Shown here in pieces: positions 28,590 through 35,955 of a DNA stretch of 64,000 nt. Under the pieces are notes generated by a model. It did not search any database and was not told the DNA's origin. It saw nothing but the letters and a program-made list of their open reading frames with translations. The stretch covers positions 930,001-994,000 of the forward strand of contig CP060294.1 in the NCBI GenBank assembly GCA_014302835.1, written 5' to 3'. The position numbers were made by a program, and so were the translations under genes. The stretch comes from Pedobacter sp. PAMC26386 (GTDB taxonomy: Bacteria > Bacteroidota > Bacteroidia > Sphingobacteriales > Sphingobacteriaceae). The first letter of the stretch is position 1; every line of letters starts with the position of its first letter.

Positions 28590-28617
28590 TTGACTTAATG
28601 TACGACATTTACCTTCG
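28590..28617 (+). promoter_or_regulatory. Candidate promoter of the Oar-like receptor gene
   Basis: TTG at 28590-28592 and TACCTTCG at 28610-28617 match the -33/-7 pattern of Bacteroidota except for one base in the -7 box, with 17 bp between them. It predicts a leader of about 110 nt. The 361-bp gap from 28376 holds nothing else that I can identify. Confidence 0.4.
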
Positions 28618-28736
28618 TTCTGCTTTTAATTCAGAAAGCTAAAACCTTAAAATAAAAACAAGACTTGCATCAGCTTAGGTTTATCTGATTACAGGCACAA
28701 ATTTGTGTAAGTCTCAATTCATTCAAAACAATCCTT

Positions 28737-31700
28737 ATGAAAAAAACTTTACTTTTATTATGCATGCTGATGACTATGGTCTGGGCTGGTCGTTCAGCTT
28801 TTGCCCAGGGTGTAACAACGGCTTCCATTAATGGTGTGGTTACCGATGGAAAAGCCCCGATACCTGGAGCTTCAGTGGTATTAACACACATCCCAACAGG
28901 AACAGTTTATGCTGTTGAAACGCGGAGTAACGGCCGTTACAACCTGATTAATGTTAAAATAGGCGGGCCCTATACACTAAAAATATCTTATATCGGTTTC
29001 AAACAATACGTCCAGGAGAACTTAACACTTTCCATCGGACAGGATCAGGCCATCAATGTAAAAATGGACGACAGTGCAACTGATTTGAAAGAGGTAAAGG
29101 TAGTTGGCACACAAGGTAAAGTGATGAACTCTTCCCGTACTGGAGCGAGAGAAACGATTACCAGGGCGCAGATTGATGCTTTACCCACAATTAACCGGTC
29201 TTTAACAGATTTTACTAAACTAACACCTTCTGCGAGCTCAACAAGTGCAATGAGTTTTGGTGGAAGAAGCAGTACTTTCAATAATATTACTGTCGACGGT
29301 GCTTTGTTTAACAATTCTTTTGGTCTTTCAGGAACTCTTGGCGGACAATCGAATTCGCAACCAATTTCTCTGGATGCAATTGACCAGATACAAGTTGACC
29401 TTGCACCTTATGATGTACGTCAGGGATTTTTTACTGGTGCGGGTGTAAATACCGTGATCAAGTCGGGTACTAATGAAATCAAAGGTTCGGTTTATTACTA
29501 CGGTCGTGGTACAGGTTTAACAGGCTATAAAGCGGGAACTTCAGATGTTGTGAAAGTTCCTTTTGACTACAATACAAGAGGAGTGAGTATTGGAGGGCCA
29601 ATTATTAAAAATAAATTATTCTTCTTTGTCTCAGGTGAGCAGGAGCGGATCAGTAATCCAGGTACAACCTTTGTTGCTTCCAGACCAGGTATAAGTGGCG
29701 GAACAGTTTCAAAAGCAGACGCCGCTACGCTTGATGCGATTTCGAATACGCTGAAATCCAGATATGGTTACGATCCAGGTGCTTATGAAGGATATAGCTA
29801 TAAAACACAGAGTGATAAAATCACAGTGAAGTTAGATTGGAATATTGACAGGAATAACACTTTAAGTGCGAAGTATTTCTATCTTAAATCTTTCAAAAAT
29901 CAGCCACCAAATTTTAATGGTGGAATTACTGGTGCAGGTACAACACGCTCTGCGGGTGTGAATTCTTTACCATTCTTTGGCTCAGGATACACCATCAACA
30001 ACAATTTCAATATTGGAATGCTGGAACTTAATAGTAAAATCAGTAACACCATCTCTAATAAATTGACAGTTGGTTACTCTGCTTTACGCGATTTCCGTGA
30101 ACCGCTTTCGAGTAAAAATGTACCTATGGTAGATATCGATAATGGGGTTACAGATGCAGCAGGGAATATTGTTAAGGCTCCGGGAGGTATTTTAACAAGT
30201 TTTGGATATGAACTTTATACCGCTGGTAACTTATTAAATTCTAACATTGGTCAGCTTTCTGACGATTTAACAATTTTTGCAGGTAAACATGAGATTACAA
30301 TTGGTACAAGCAATCAGTCTCAAAGTTTTAAGAATGGATTTGTACCTAATTATAATGGTTTATATACTTATAATTCTGCTTCTGATTTTATTAACAATCT
30401 ACCGGCGGCATTTTATACTTATCGTAATGCTGCAAAGGGTGGTGACATTCCGCTGATTAGCATAAAATCATATAATTTCAGTTTATATGCGCAGGATAAA
30501 TTCCGTGTAAGAGATAATTTTGTACTGACCTATGGTTTAAGAGCAGATTACAATTACTATCCTACAAAATTGGATGCAAATCCTAATGCAGCTGCTTTAA
30601 CTTTTCAGCAGGGGATACAGGTTGATGTTTCTAAATTACCTAAAAGCAGAATTCAGTTATCTCCTCGCGTAGGGTTCAACTGGGATGTGAACGGAGATCA
30701 TACAACACAGATTCGTGGGGGTACAGGCTTGTTTGCTGGTTTAACTCCGTTTGTATGGATTTCTAACCAGGCATCAAATACAGGAACATTGTTTAGTTCA
30801 GGTACGGTTGATGGCACTAAAACTCCAAATGATCCACGCTTGATTTATAACCCGGATGTGAATGCGAACCGTCCTTCAGGGGCAGTGGCGGCAAACACTT
30901 CTTATGAGTTGGATGTAACTGATCCTAACTTAAAGTATCCGAAAATCTGGAGAACTAACCTGGCAATTGACCAGCAATTACCATTCGGTATTATCGGTAC
31001 TTTAGAAGGTTCTTATACAAAGGATATCAATGCTATTTATCATCAGAACCTGGTTCTTTCTGATACCTATGATACTTTTGCTGGTCCCGAAGGACAAATT
31101 CGTTATACTTCTAAAAACAGAACTTCAGTAGCTGGTGTTCCTGCCACTGCCACTAATCCAAATATCACGGCTTTATACTACTTGACCAATACCAATAAAG
31201 GATATTCTTACTTTGTTACCGCGCAGTTACAAAAAAGCTTCCTGAATGGGTTTTATGCAAATATCGCCTATACCCATACGGAATCTAAAGATGTGAATGA
31301 TGGTGGATCAACTGCTAGTATTATCTGGGCCGGCAGACCAACTTCAGGTAATCCGAATGACCAGACTTTATCAAATAGTACCTATGTAATGCCGAATCGC
31401 TTTATCGCTTCGTTGGCATACAGAAAAGAATACCATAAAAACTATGCAACCTCAATCGGTTTGTTCTTTGAACGTTCTAATAATGGTGCTGTTTCGTATA
31501 TTACTGGTGGTGATCCAAACAATGACGGGGCAACTAATGATTTGATGTTTATTCCGAAAAATAAAGGAGATATCAACCTGGTAGCTGACTTTGCTGGTGA
31601 CCCAAGAACGCCAGATCAGATCTGGAATCAATTAAATTCATTTATCAGTCAGGATAAATATTTGAGTCAGCACAGAGGAGAGTTTACCAAAAGAAATGGG

Positions 31701-32057
31701 GTAATCTTACCTTATTTCCAACGCGCGGATTTAAATATCACTCAGGATTTCTTTGTGAGATCTGGGAAATCCAGAAGCCAGAAGAATACCATCAGAATTG
31801 AGTTTAATATTATCAATCTGGGTAACTTCCTGAACAGGAACTGGGGATTGTATGAAAGTACATTCAATGGATTCAATACGGGTTCAGTAGCTATTCTTAA
31901 ATACCAGGGTAAAGATCCGGCGACAGGTAAAGCGAATTACTCGTTCCCATACCTGGATAAAGATAATTTAGTTCCAGTAACCAATTCAACACGTGTAAAT
32001 ACTGACCAGATTTCGCGCTGGCAGGCACAAATAGGATTAAGATACATCTTCAACTAG
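28737..32057 (+). CDS. Oar-like TonB-dependent outer-membrane receptor
   Basis: 1106 residues. Signal peptide with core LLLLCMLMTMVWAGRSAFAQ, then a carboxypeptidase regulatory-like domain (about 28-115; SINGVVTDGKAPIPGASVVL), a plug region (about 120-235; SFGGRSSTFNNITVDGALF, LDAIDQIQVDLAPYDVRQG) and a large barrel. The plug wording and lack of a SusC-type LYG motif place it with Oar proteins (Myxococcus Oar is the named example) rather than SusC. It is monocistronic: a promoter-like site precedes it and a terminator follows. Ligand or role in secretion or adhesion is unknown. Confidence 0.9.
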   Translation: MKKTLLLLCMLMTMVWAGRSAFAQGVTTASINGVVTDGKAPIPGASVVLTHIPTGTVYAVETRSNGRYNLINVKIGGPYTLKISYIGFKQYVQENLTLSIGQDQAINVKMDDSATDLKEVKVVGTQGKVMNSSRTGARETITRAQIDALPTINRSLTDFTKLTPSASSTSAMSFGGRSSTFNNITVDGALFNNSFGLSGTLGGQSNSQPISLDAIDQIQVDLAPYDVRQGFFTGAGVNTVIKSGTNEIKGSVYYYGRGTGLTGYKAGTSDVVKVPFDYNTRGVSIGGPIIKNKLFFFVSGEQERISNPGTTFVASRPGISGGTVSKADAATLDAISNTLKSRYGYDPGAYEGYSYKTQSDKITVKLDWNIDRNNTLSAKYFYLKSFKNQPPNFNGGITGAGTTRSAGVNSLPFFGSGYTINNNFNIGMLELNSKISNTISNKLTVGYSALRDFREPLSSKNVPMVDIDNGVTDAAGNIVKAPGGILTSFGYELYTAGNLLNSNIGQLSDDLTIFAGKHEITIGTSNQSQSFKNGFVPNYNGLYTYNSASDFINNLPAAFYTYRNAAKGGDIPLISIKSYNFSLYAQDKFRVRDNFVLTYGLRADYNYYPTKLDANPNAAALTFQQGIQVDVSKLPKSRIQLSPRVGFNWDVNGDHTTQIRGGTGLFAGLTPFVWISNQASNTGTLFSSGTVDGTKTPNDPRLIYNPDVNANRPSGAVAANTSYELDVTDPNLKYPKIWRTNLAIDQQLPFGIIGTLEGSYTKDINAIYHQNLVLSDTYDTFAGPEGQIRYTSKNRTSVAGVPATATNPNITALYYLTNTNKGYSYFVTAQLQKSFLNGFYANIAYTHTESKDVNDGGSTASIIWAGRPTSGNPNDQTLSNSTYVMPNRFIASLAYRKEYHKNYATSIGLFFERSNNGAVSYITGGDPNNDGATNDLMFIPKNKGDINLVADFAGDPRTPDQIWNQLNSFISQDKYLSQHRGEFTKRNGVILPYFQRADLNITQDFFVRSGKSRSQKNTIRIEFNIINLGNFLNRNWGLYESTFNGFNTGSVAILKYQGKDPATGKANYSFPYLDKDNLVPVTNSTRVNTDQISRWQAQIGLRYIFN

Positions 32058-32074
32058 GTTATATCTCTTTCGAG

Positions 32075-32112
32075 AAAAAACAGGCTATCGTCAAAAGATA
32101 GCCTGTTTTTTT
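32075..32112 (+). terminator. Terminator after the Oar-like receptor
   Basis: AAAAAACAGGCTATC and GATAGCCTGTTTTTT form a perfect 15-bp stem around GTCAAAA; the T-rich arm makes it effective for the plus strand. Confidence 0.88.
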
Positions 32113-32244
32113 ATACCCAGCTCTTGAATTGACTTGTCATGAGGGGAATGACCAAAATGATTTATTACGTGAAATAAAAATATCGGGTTTTTGTAGACAA
32201 TTAGCTAAGTTTACGTGAGTAAAATAACCTGTTTAATATACCTT

Positions 32245-32874
32245 ATGGAAAATTCGGAACCTAAGATACTTTTCTTTGACATAGGTGGCGTCTTGCTAAC
32301 TAACGGCTGGGGGCATGATTCCCGTAAACTGGCCGCAGAAAAATTTGGTCTCAATTATGATGAACTGAATACACTGCACAACTATATTTTTAATGTTTTT
32401 GAAATCGGTAATATTACTCTGGATGAATATTTGGATACTGTTGTTTTTAATCATCCAAGAGATTTTACCAGGGAGGACTTTAAAGAGTTTGTTTTTTCCA
32501 GATCAAAAGAACTTCCAGGCTTATTGCAATGGATGAAAGAATGGAAAAAAGACTGTGGTTTCCGGATGATTTCGATTAACAATGAAGGAAAGGAATTGAA
32601 TACCTACAGGGTGAAAAAATTCAAATTGCATGAATGTTTTGATGCTTTTGTTTCCTCTTGTGATGTGAAAATGCGTAAGCCAGATCCAAATATCTTTTTG
32701 CTGGCTTTAGGTATTGCACAGGCAAGACCTGAACAATGCTATTATTTTGATGACAGGATATTCCAGGTAGAAACAGCAAAGAGCCTTGGTATGCATGCTT
32801 ATCACCATACCAGTTTTGAAGAAACGAAGGCTATTCTGGAAAAAATAAAAGAGGATATTGCTAAACCGCAATAG
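32245..32874 (+). CDS. HAD-superfamily hydrolase (class IA type)
   Basis: 209 residues from ATG 32245 (MENSEPKILFFDIGGVLL); a GTG 30 bp upstream is an in-frame alternative. Motif I is FFDIGG, where the first Asp is the nucleophile; the second Asp seen in phosphatases (DxD) is Gly. Motif II is the Ser in ISINNE, motif III Lys in KMRKPDPNIF, motif IV YYFDDR. Residues about 15-90 form the helical cap. Family members are small phosphatases or dehalogenase-like enzymes; the DIG form is common in proteins annotated as HAD phosphatases. Substrate unknown. Confidence 0.85.
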   Translation: MENSEPKILFFDIGGVLLTNGWGHDSRKLAAEKFGLNYDELNTLHNYIFNVFEIGNITLDEYLDTVVFNHPRDFTREDFKEFVFSRSKELPGLLQWMKEWKKDCGFRMISINNEGKELNTYRVKKFKLHECFDAFVSSCDVKMRKPDPNIFLLALGIAQARPEQCYYFDDRIFQVETAKSLGMHAYHHTSFEETKAILEKIKEDIAKPQ

Positions 32875-32897
32875 TTCTTGATGTGGATCTTCTCTAG

Positions 32898-32930
32898 GAT
32901 TTGAGGTGTCTGTATTGGGTGCCTCAAATC
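32898..32930. terminator. Hairpin between convergent genes
   Basis: GATTTGAGG and CCTCAAATC form a 9-bp stem; TTTTATTT follows on the plus strand. It lies between the HAD gene and the small minus-strand gene. Confidence 0.6.
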
Positions 32931-32932
32931 TT

Positions 32933-33067
32933 TTATTTGATCACCCAGTAGCCAACGGCCAGCCAGATCAATCCTTTCACGAGAAAAAACAGAAAGCCCC
33001 AAACGCCTAAGCGTCCAATCCACTTGAGGAAGATGTCCTTTCTTGAGTCCTTTTTCTCCTTGTTCAT
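32933..33067 (-). CDS. 44-residue small membrane protein
   Basis: ATG at 33065-33067 and TAA at 32933-32935. The product begins MNKEKKDSRKDIFLKWIG, is strongly basic at the N-terminus, and continues with one or two hydrophobic stretches (GVWGFLFFLVKGLIWLAVGY) ending WVIK. Charge-then-helix layout and the downstream hairpin support a real gene. No function can be assigned. A longer minus-strand frame over the same area (32802-33374) overlaps the HAD gene and is rejected. Confidence 0.55.
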   Translation of the reverse strand: MNKEKKDSRKDIFLKWIGRLGVWGFLFFLVKGLIWLAVGYWVIK

Positions 33068-33221
33068 GATGATGTAAAATTAAACAATATCTTGAAAAAG
33101 AGCAATCGTAAAAATAATTTGACTCTTTTTTGTCATATAAACGTTTTAGTAAAAGATTTATGTTTTTTTGATAAACTTTATGGCACAACCGTTGTTCTTT
33201 ATTTGAAAAATCACCAGTATT

Positions 33222-33407
33222 ATGAAAGATCAAATTAAAATTCAGACTACCAGCGGCAAGATTAATGAAGGAGGTGTTTTTACCGGAGATCAATTGCAAC
33301 ATCAAGGAAATGTTGCACCGGTTTCTTTTAAAAACCAGGAGAATATCAAAAGGAATCTGCCTGCCGGAATGCAAAAGAAAATCAATCCAAGACTTTTGAT
33401 TTTGTAG
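33222..33407 (+). CDS. 61-residue hypothetical protein
   Basis: MKDQIKIQTTSGKINEGG starts at ATG 33222; the product is polar, rich in Asn, Gln and Lys, and has no membrane segment or known motif. It is followed 60 bp on by a good terminator, and its codon use resembles that of the neighbours. It is divergent from the 44-residue membrane protein gene. Real gene likely but unproven. Confidence 0.5.
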   Translation: MKDQIKIQTTSGKINEGGVFTGDQLQHQGNVAPVSFKNQENIKRNLPAGMQKKINPRLLIL

Positions 33408-33463
33408 CGATTGTAGTTTTACTAATCTAAATATAAGGTTCTCGTTAAGCTTTTAATAGAGAA

Positions 33464-33499
33464 GGAAAAAAGGAGTTTCAAAAAGGAAGCTCCTTTTTT
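33464..33499 (+). terminator. Terminator after the 61-residue gene
   Basis: AAAAAAGGAGTTTC pairs with GGAAGCTCCTTTTTT (one G-T wobble) around a short A-rich loop, with a T-run in the right arm. Confidence 0.75.
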
Positions 33500-33579
33500 A
33501 TGGGATAATGTTTCTAAATAGAAATGAGATTTCCCGCTTTCCAATCATACTTCTACTTTTGTCAGAAACAAACAAACCA

Positions 33580-33804
33580 ATGTCGAAGACAAAACTTACA
33601 ATCAATAATAATGGATCTGTGAAGATCGAAGGCGATTTTGAAATCGTTGACAGAAATGGCAATGTATATGGCTTGCAAGGCAGAGAAGTTCTTTCAATTT
33701 GCCGTTGCGGAATGTCAAAAAATAAGCCTTTCTGCGATGGTGCACATAATGGACATTTTGAACATGAAGCCATTGCATTTGATCTTCCTCCTAAAAAAGT
33801 TTAA
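33580..33804 (+). CDS. CDGSH-type iron-sulfur domain protein
   Basis: 74 residues from ATG 33580; the longer frame from 33508 adds an implausible leader. The cluster motif is CRCGMSKNKPFCDGAH: three Cys and one His that hold a 2Fe-2S cluster in the mitoNEET fold. Residues 1-40 form the short beta lead-in (LTINNNGSVKIEGDF). Bacterial single-CDGSH proteins are small cytoplasmic redox or cluster-transfer proteins. It stands alone with its own terminator; the suf operon in the same window would supply its cluster. Confidence 0.9.
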   Translation: MSKTKLTINNNGSVKIEGDFEIVDRNGNVYGLQGREVLSICRCGMSKNKPFCDGAHNGHFEHEAIAFDLPPKKV

Positions 33805-33847
33805 AGATTTAATTACGATGGGTACTATACCCATTTCAATATTTATC

Positions 33848-33870
33848 AAGCGGGATTTTTCCGCTTTTTA
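33848..33870 (+). terminator. Terminator after the CDGSH gene
   Basis: AAGCGG and CCGCTT pair around GATTTTT and are followed by TTTAT. Confidence 0.65.
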
Positions 33871-33871
33871 T

Positions 33872-33915
33872 AACGCTGTTTTGACCTGATACAGGATTTG
33901 AAACAGCGTTTTTTA
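33872..33915. terminator. Second hairpin in tandem
   Basis: AACGCTGTTT and AAACAGCGTT form a 10-bp stem, followed on the plus strand by TTTTT. It directly follows the previous terminator. The 377-bp gap 33805-34181 holds these two hairpins, a short repeat and a third hairpin, but no gene. Confidence 0.6.
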
Positions 33916-33969
33916 TGTGAAATTAGGGTGTTTGTAACTCGTTGATAATCAGTTTGTATTGCCACTTCC

Positions 33970-34036
33970 TTCGGAGATGGTTCGGAGATGGTTTGGACAG
34001 TCTTTGGACTTCATTCGATTCGGACCGAACCATCTC
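33970..34036. repeat. 11-bp tandem repeat with inverted partner
   Basis: TTCGGAGATGG occurs twice in tandem from 33970, followed by two decayed copies (TTTGGACAGTC, TTTGGACTT). CCGAACCATCTC at 34025-34036 is the exact reverse complement of GAGATGGTTCGG in the repeat, so the whole block can fold back. It resembles a dispersed palindromic element. Confidence 0.6.
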
Positions 34037-34104
34037 TGGAGTAAGTGTGAAAGATGACCGTTCAATCTGTTTATTAAGAGGCTTTTTAACCAGAATTGAA
34101 AATG

Positions 34105-34156
34105 TCTAAAAAAACAGGGGTGCCAAATATTTATTTGACACCCCTGTTTTTTTAGA
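34105..34156. terminator. Strong bidirectional terminator
   Basis: An 18-bp perfect stem (TCTAAAAAAACAGGGGTG with CACCCCTGTTTTTTTAGA) continues inward with one mismatch over AAAT/ATTT. A-run on one side and T-run on the other serve both strands; it lies 26 bp past the stop of the DUF1080 gene. Confidence 0.85.
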
Positions 34157-34181
34157 CCTGTTTGTTTTAAGTATATTGTTT

Positions 34182-34958
34182 TTAAAGCTCTCTGATCCAG
34201 ATATTACGGAAGCTAACCGGCTCGCTTTTATCTCCATGCGCCTGAAGTTTGATTGGAAGTGGTCCATGCGCTTTTCTGTAAGCAGCTTCACCTACATATT
34301 GTGTCGGTCCTTTTAATTCAAAATTATTCTGAACTAATACGCCGTTATAGAACACCGTTACTTTGGCAGGTGTATTTACCGTACTGTCGGCTTTAAATGT
34401 TGGTGCAGTCCAGATCACATCATAAGTTTGCCATTCACCTGGTTTACGGGATGGGTTAACCAACGGGGTTGTTTGTTTATAAATACTTCCAGCCATGCCG
34501 TTGGTATAGGTTTTATTGTCATAAGAGTCTAGGATTTGCAGTTCATAGCCTAGATCACCCTTTCCCATAGAAGCCAGAAAAAGACCGCTATTGCCTCTTA
34601 ATTGTCCAGTTCCAGTGATGTTTTGTGGTATCTGCCACTCAATATGCAGCTGATAGTTACTAAAGGATTGTTTGGTTTCAATATTACCGGTTGTTTTATT
34701 CACTGTCAGTTTTCCATTAGCCACGATCCATTTTGCAGGTTGTGTTCTGTCATCGGTCATTACCCATTGATCAAGATTTTTGCCATTGAATAAGATTACG
34801 GCATCAGAAGGAGCTTCAGTAGTTGTTTTTCCTGAAGTAACCTGTTTTGGAACTGGGGTATAGAATTCTGTATCCTCATGTTTAGCTTGTGCATTTGCAT
34901 TGGCCATCGCTAATCCGGTAAGGAGAACAGAGGTGATAATTGCTTTGTGTAAATACAT
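34182..34958 (-). CDS. DUF1080 (3-keto-disaccharide hydrolase fold) secreted protein
   Basis: 258 residues. A Sec signal peptide (AIITSVLLTGLAMANANAQ) is cut near residue 24. The DUF1080 domain runs from about 50 to 258: SDAVILFNGKNLDQWV, then FSNYQLHIEWQIP, RGNSGLFLAS, YELQILDSYDNKTY, GEWQTYDVIWTAP and the closing PVSFRNIWIREL. The fold is a concanavalin-like jelly roll; some members hydrolyse 3-keto-sugars, others have no known activity. It is the last gene of a minus-strand operon with a PfkB sugar kinase and a regulator, so a role in periplasmic carbohydrate processing is likely but the substrate is not. Confidence 0.88.
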   Translation of the reverse strand: MYLHKAIITSVLLTGLAMANANAQAKHEDTEFYTPVPKQVTSGKTTTEAPSDAVILFNGKNLDQWVMTDDRTQPAKWIVANGKLTVNKTTGNIETKQSFSNYQLHIEWQIPQNITGTGQLRGNSGLFLASMGKGDLGYELQILDSYDNKTYTNGMAGSIYKQTTPLVNPSRKPGEWQTYDVIWTAPTFKADSTVNTPAKVTVFYNGVLVQNNFELKGPTQYVGEAAYRKAHGPLPIKLQAHGDKSEPVSFRNIWIREL

Positions 34959-35013
34959 GGTTGTAACGATTTAGTTTATTGTTAAAAGGCTTTTGATGGC
35001 TGAATATACTGAA

Positions 35014-35943
35014 TTAATGTTTACCTGATCTTTTATCACGAAGTTGTTGCTTGATGAACTTCTCCAGGTCGGCAGTTGTATAGGCAGGACAGGCACCAAT
35101 CTTGCTTGCAATAAATGAACCCATTGCCAGGGCATAATCCAATGCAACTGTCACTGCTTCTCCTATCAGTTTCTTATAGAGGAATGCAGCAAGGAAAGAA
35201 TCTCCTGCGCCTACTGTATCTGCAACGGTTACTGGATAAGCATTGCCGTAATCTGCTTGGGTTAAGGTATGGTAACTTGCTCCCTGATCCCCTTTAGTTA
35301 GGATGACCTCTGCTATATTGAAAGTTTGCTGTAAGTAAAGGATACTATCAGATTCTGCTGCCCCGGCTTTATAAAACCAGTCATTTAGTAAGGTCAGTTC
35401 ATCGCTGTTTAATTTCAAAAGATCAGTTTTAGAAAGTAGAAGCTGGAGAACTTCTTTGGAGTAATGCGGGGGTCTGAGATTGACATCAAACACTTTGTAT
35501 TTTGCTGAACTCAGGATTTGTAAAAGTGTTTCCCGAGATACACTGCTGCGCGCTGCCAGGCTTCCAAAAACAAAAGCATCAGCTGTACCTGCCTGTAAGC
35601 TATGGCTTGGGTTAAATTCAATAAAATCCCAGGCCACATTTGGTAAAATATCATAAACCATTTCATGATTGTCCATGACTTTTCCAATAACTTCACCAGT
35701 AGCATGCGGTTCATCAAACTGAATCAGCTCTGTGGGCAAACCTATCTGACTGCAAAAGGATACCAGTTCAGCACCGGCTTTATCTTCGCCCACCTTACTA
35801 ATCAATTTACTTTCAGCACCTACACGATTGAGGTGATAGGCAACGTTCATTGGGGCCCCTCCGGCCATTCGGCCACCAGGCAGGTTGTCCCAAAGGATTT
35901 CCCCGTAGCAAATAATTAATGGTTTTTTGTTTTCGGCAGACAT
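35014..35943 (-). CDS. PfkB-family sugar kinase (fructokinase-like)
   Basis: 309 residues, the usual PfkB length. The opening IICYGEILWDNLPGGRMAGGAPMNVAYHL combines the substrate-binding start and the GG signature; the C-terminal signature DTVGAGDSFLAAF (about 248-260) holds the catalytic Asp and the anion hole. The GE(I/V)LWD opening is that of fructokinases, which phosphorylate fructose at O6 or a similar furanose with ATP. It starts 12 bp after the stop of the regulator gene and is followed by the DUF1080 gene. Fructose or a fructoside as substrate is a reasonable inference, not a proof. Confidence 0.85.
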   Translation of the reverse strand: MSAENKKPLIICYGEILWDNLPGGRMAGGAPMNVAYHLNRVGAESKLISKVGEDKAGAELVSFCSQIGLPTELIQFDEPHATGEVIGKVMDNHEMVYDILPNVAWDFIEFNPSHSLQAGTADAFVFGSLAARSSVSRETLLQILSSAKYKVFDVNLRPPHYSKEVLQLLLSKTDLLKLNSDELTLLNDWFYKAGAAESDSILYLQQTFNIAEVILTKGDQGASYHTLTQADYGNAYPVTVADTVGAGDSFLAAFLYKKLIGEAVTVALDYALAMGSFIASKIGACPAYTTADLEKFIKQQLRDKRSGKH

Positions 35944-35955
35944 TTGATCTTATGG

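Noticed and set aside
32802..33374. 190-residue minus-strand frame
   Set aside because: It overlaps the HAD hydrolase end and both small genes, has no domain and an unnatural composition; the 44-residue gene in another frame fits better.
33508..33579. Longer start for the CDGSH protein
   Set aside because: The extra 24 residues resemble neither a signal peptide nor the family start; ATG 33580 gives the usual length.
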